Source: an uncultured Bacteroidota bacterium
GTDB taxonomy: Bacteria > Bacteroidota > Bacteroidia > 2-12-FULL-35-15
Reading direction: 5' to 3'
Assembly: GCA_903889605.1 (NCBI GenBank)
Contig: CAISYK010001072.1
Span: 1 to 5,702, forward strand
Length of the DNA: 5,702 nt
Shown here: positions 4,389-5,702 of the stretch, piece after piece
Numbering within the stretch: position 1 is the first letter of the stretch
Layout of the letters: each line of letters starts with the position of its first letter
The notes under the pieces: model-generated
Seen by the model: the letters and a program-made list of their open reading frames with translations, nothing else
Told to the model about the DNA's origin: nothing
Databases searched by the model: none
Made by a program: the position numbers and the translations under genes

Positions 4389-5702
4389 ATGTCAAAAATA
4401 GTTGTATTAGGAGCAGGAATTGCGGGACACACCGCAGCAGCTCACTTAAGACGCAATCTCTCCAAAGAACATGAAGTGTTGGTCGTGTCTCCAAACAGAA
4501 ATTATCAATGGGTTCCTTCAAATATTTGGATTGGCATTGGAAGGATGAAACCGAAAGATGTAATTTTCCGTTTGGAGCCTTTATATAAAAAGAAAGGTAT
4601 TGGTTATAAACAAGCTAAGGTAATTTCTTTTCATCCTGAAGGCGATTCCACTGAAAATAAGCCTTATGTATTAGTTGAATATGTTTTTGGAGAACAAAAA
4701 GGTAGTCAAGAAAAAATAACGTATGATTTTCTAATCAATGCTACCGGACCAAAATTGGCATTTGATTTAACAGAAAATCTAAATCCGGGAACAAATAAAA
4801 CTTTTTCCGTTTGTACTTACGATCATGCTGAACATGCGTGGCAAGGATTGCATGAGTTAATTGAAAGCCTTAAAAATAGCGACAAAAAAGCTAAGATTCT
4901 TATTGGCACAGGCCACCCCAAAGCTACATGCCAAGGCGCTGCATTTGAATACATTTTAAATGTAGAGCAAGAACTCAAAAGGCATAAAGTAAGAGACAAG
5001 GTTGAAATTACATGGATCTCAAACGAATACAAATTGGGTGATTTTGGTATGGATGGAATGACGATGAGTGTTTCAGGAAAGCCAATGCAATCAGAGGAAT
5101 TAGTTGAAATGGTTTTTCAAGACCGAGGCATCAAATGGATTTTAGGAGCAGGTGTAAACAAAATTGAAGAAGGCAAAGCTCATTATGAAAATCTGGATGG
5201 GGAAATTAAAACAGAAGAATTTGATTTTGCTATGCTAATTCCTGCCTTTTCGGGGCATGGATTTAAAGCTTTCGATAAAAACAATAATGATATTACAGAT
5301 AAGTTGTTTAAAGGGTTTATGATCGTAGATGCCGATTATACTCCTAAACCTTATGAAGAATGGACTGTTCAAGATTGGCCGGAAACATATCAAAATCCAA
5401 GTTACGCTAACATTTTTGCACCGGGAATTGCCTTTGCACCACCTCATTCAATTTCAAAACCACGCAAAAGTAAAAATGGAACGGAAATATTTCCATCGCC
5501 ACCACGAACAGGTATGCCATCAGGAATAACAGCAAAATTGGTGGCAGACAATATTGTAGATTCTATCAAATCAGGCAATGAATCGTTGCATCATAAAGGT
5601 TCTTTAGGAAATATGGGAGCAGCTTGTATTGCATCTTCCGGTTATGGAATGCTAAAGGGTAGTGGAATAAGCATTACAACTTACCCAATTGTTCCTGACT
5701 AT
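4389..5702 (+). CDS. sqr: Sulfide:quinone oxidoreductase-like FAD flavoprotein, 3' end cut by window
   Basis: The frame is open for 438 codons from ATG 4389 to the window edge with no stop. The N-terminus VVLGAGIAG (residues 5-13) is the FAD-binding Rossmann motif, and NATGP and NIFAPGIA (from residue 341) are the later FAD-contact blocks of this superfamily. The three SQR cysteines appear in the expected contexts: C142 in SVCTYDHAEHAW, C181 in HPKATCQGAAFEY, and C413 in NMGAACIASSGYG. Such enzymes oxidise sulfide to sulfane sulfur or polysulfide and pass electrons to quinone at the membrane. The contexts look closer to archaeal or type III/V SQRs than to type I or II; I leave the type open. 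Probably only the C-terminal membrane-associating part is missing. It is set apart by 126 bases, so it may have its own promoter, but its product would feed the upstream rhodaneses. Confidence 0.85.
   Translation, partial: MSKIVVLGAGIAGHTAAAHLRRNLSKEHEVLVVSPNRNYQWVPSNIWIGIGRMKPKDVIFRLEPLYKKKGIGYKQAKVISFHPEGDSTENKPYVLVEYVFGEQKGSQEKITYDFLINATGPKLAFDLTENLNPGTNKTFSVCTYDHAEHAWQGLHELIESLKNSDKKAKILIGTGHPKATCQGAAFEYILNVEQELKRHKVRDKVEITWISNEYKLGDFGMDGMTMSVSGKPMQSEELVEMVFQDRGIKWILGAGVNKIEEGKAHYENLDGEIKTEEFDFAMLIPAFSGHGFKAFDKNNNDITDKLFKGFMIVDADYTPKPYEEWTVQDWPETYQNPSYANIFAPGIAFAPPHSISKPRKSKNGTEIFPSPPRTGMPSGITAKLVADNIVDSIKSGNESLHHKGSLGNMGAACIASSGYGMLKGSGISITTYPIVPDY

Noticed and set aside
1..5702. Mobile elements, CRISPR arrays, tRNA or rRNA genes
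   Set aside because: No transposase or integrase frames, terminal inverted repeats, regularly spaced repeats or RNA-gene-like sequences were seen. Nearly all the sequence is accounted for by + strand genes.

Overview
The window looks like Bacteroidota (Flavobacteriia, Sphingobacteriia or Chitinophagia type) chromosomal or accessory DNA. The base composition is AT-rich, the short spacers before genes are A-rich and lack clear Shine-Dalgarno motifs, every stop codon seen is TAA, and one product carries a lipoprotein signal. This assignment is inferred from sequence style and remembered protein families, not from a database search.

All genes are on the + strand. From 22 to 4262 they are packed like one operon, with spacers of 5 to 30 bases. 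In order they are: a small CxxC thioredoxin-like protein (22-261); a cytoplasmic single-domain rhodanese with a Cys-Cys-rich tail (273-725); an ArsP/YraQ-type permease (756-1730); a lipoprotein fusing a rhodanese, a Cys-rich linker and a thioredoxin-like domain (1753-2646); a CcdA/DsbD-like (ArsG-like) permease broken by one in-frame TAA (2652-3368); a GDCCVxC-family Cys-rich mini-protein (3378-3593); and an exported FmdE-like protein (3606-4262). A 126-base gap follows, holding a possible terminator and a perfect GTAAC-N4-GTTAC palindrome. Next comes a sulfide:quinone oxidoreductase (SQR)-like flavoprotein that runs off the right edge (4389-5702).

The content suggests a thiol-based module for handling reactive sulfur and/or a metalloid such as arsenic. 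SQR-type enzymes make sulfane sulfur, rhodaneses carry it as persulfide, and CxxC proteins reduce or relay. The two permeases belong to families with members linked to organoarsenical export (ArsP, ArsG). Cysteine pairs appended to three of the soluble proteins could bind a soft metal or metalloid. The combination of a cytoplasmic and an envelope copy of the rhodanese, two different permeases, a GDCCVxC protein and an exported FmdE domain is the most interesting aspect. The premature stop in the ArsG-like permease is the clearest sequence anomaly. Substrate and function are inferred, not demonstrated.
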